Shown: piece after piece, positions 63,951-64,000 of the stretch
How the letters are laid out: each line of letters starts with the position of its first letter
Position numbering within the stretch: the stretch's first letter is position 1
DNA from: Neodontobutis hainanensis
Taxonomy: Eukaryota > Chordata > Actinopteri > Gobiiformes > Odontobutidae
Length of the DNA stretch: 64,000 bases
Direction of reading: 5' to 3'
Assembly (NCBI GenBank): GCA_024349245.1
Contig: JALDNG010000755.1
Location: forward strand, 1 to 64,000
Translations under genes and position numbers: made by a program
Notes under the pieces: model-generated
The model's database searches: none
Seen by the model: only the letters and a program-made list of their open reading frames with translations
Told to the model about the DNA's origin: nothing

Positions 63951-64000
63951 AAGGCGGTGTCCCCATTGTATAACGAGGGAAAACTGCAGAAGTATTATAA

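Overview
This looks like nuclear DNA of a very AT-rich animal. The recognisable host genes are a CCR4-NOT scaffold (NOT1/CNOT1), a tetraspanin with the animal CCG loop signature, and a choline/ethanolamine kinase. All use the standard code and stops. Their frames only join up if introns of 21-25 nt are removed. Introns of about that size are characteristic of dicyemid mesozoans among animals, so a dicyemid or similarly reduced parasite is my best guess. That identification is an inference, not a match.

Layout. From 1 to about 45.9 kb I find no intact host gene, only AT-rich sequence with scattered decayed transposons. These are Ty3/gypsy-type reverse transcriptase/RNase H relics near 16.6-17.0 kb, 31.6-31.9 kb and 39.4-40.1 kb, a probable integrase scrap near 41.4 kb, and a Merlin (ISXO2/IS1595-like DDE) transposase relic at 35.9-36.7 kb whose D, D and E codons all survive. 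A compact gene block occupies 45.9-58.8 kb: a kinase on +, then on the minus strand a 234-residue tetraspanin, a 52-residue putative secreted peptide that begins upstream of it, and NOT1 with 9 exons and about 2,025 residues. From 58.8 kb to the end it is AT-rich again, with a gypsy gag relic running toward the right edge from about 63.4 kb.

The most interesting signals are these. There are fifteen inferred micro-introns in four genes, one of them GC-AG. NOT1 has a 23-nt micro-exon between two 22-nt introns. NOT1 also has two places where the homologous reading frame jumps +1, and at both the abandoned frame ends in a Pro codon followed by TGA-A; this is either recoding or single-base errors in homopolymers. 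The micro-introns also mean that single-frame ORF scans break real genes into pieces, as the secreted peptide gene shows, so the apparent desert may hold more small genes than I could recover by eye.

Nothing here was confirmed by a search. Homology statements rest on recognising family motifs.
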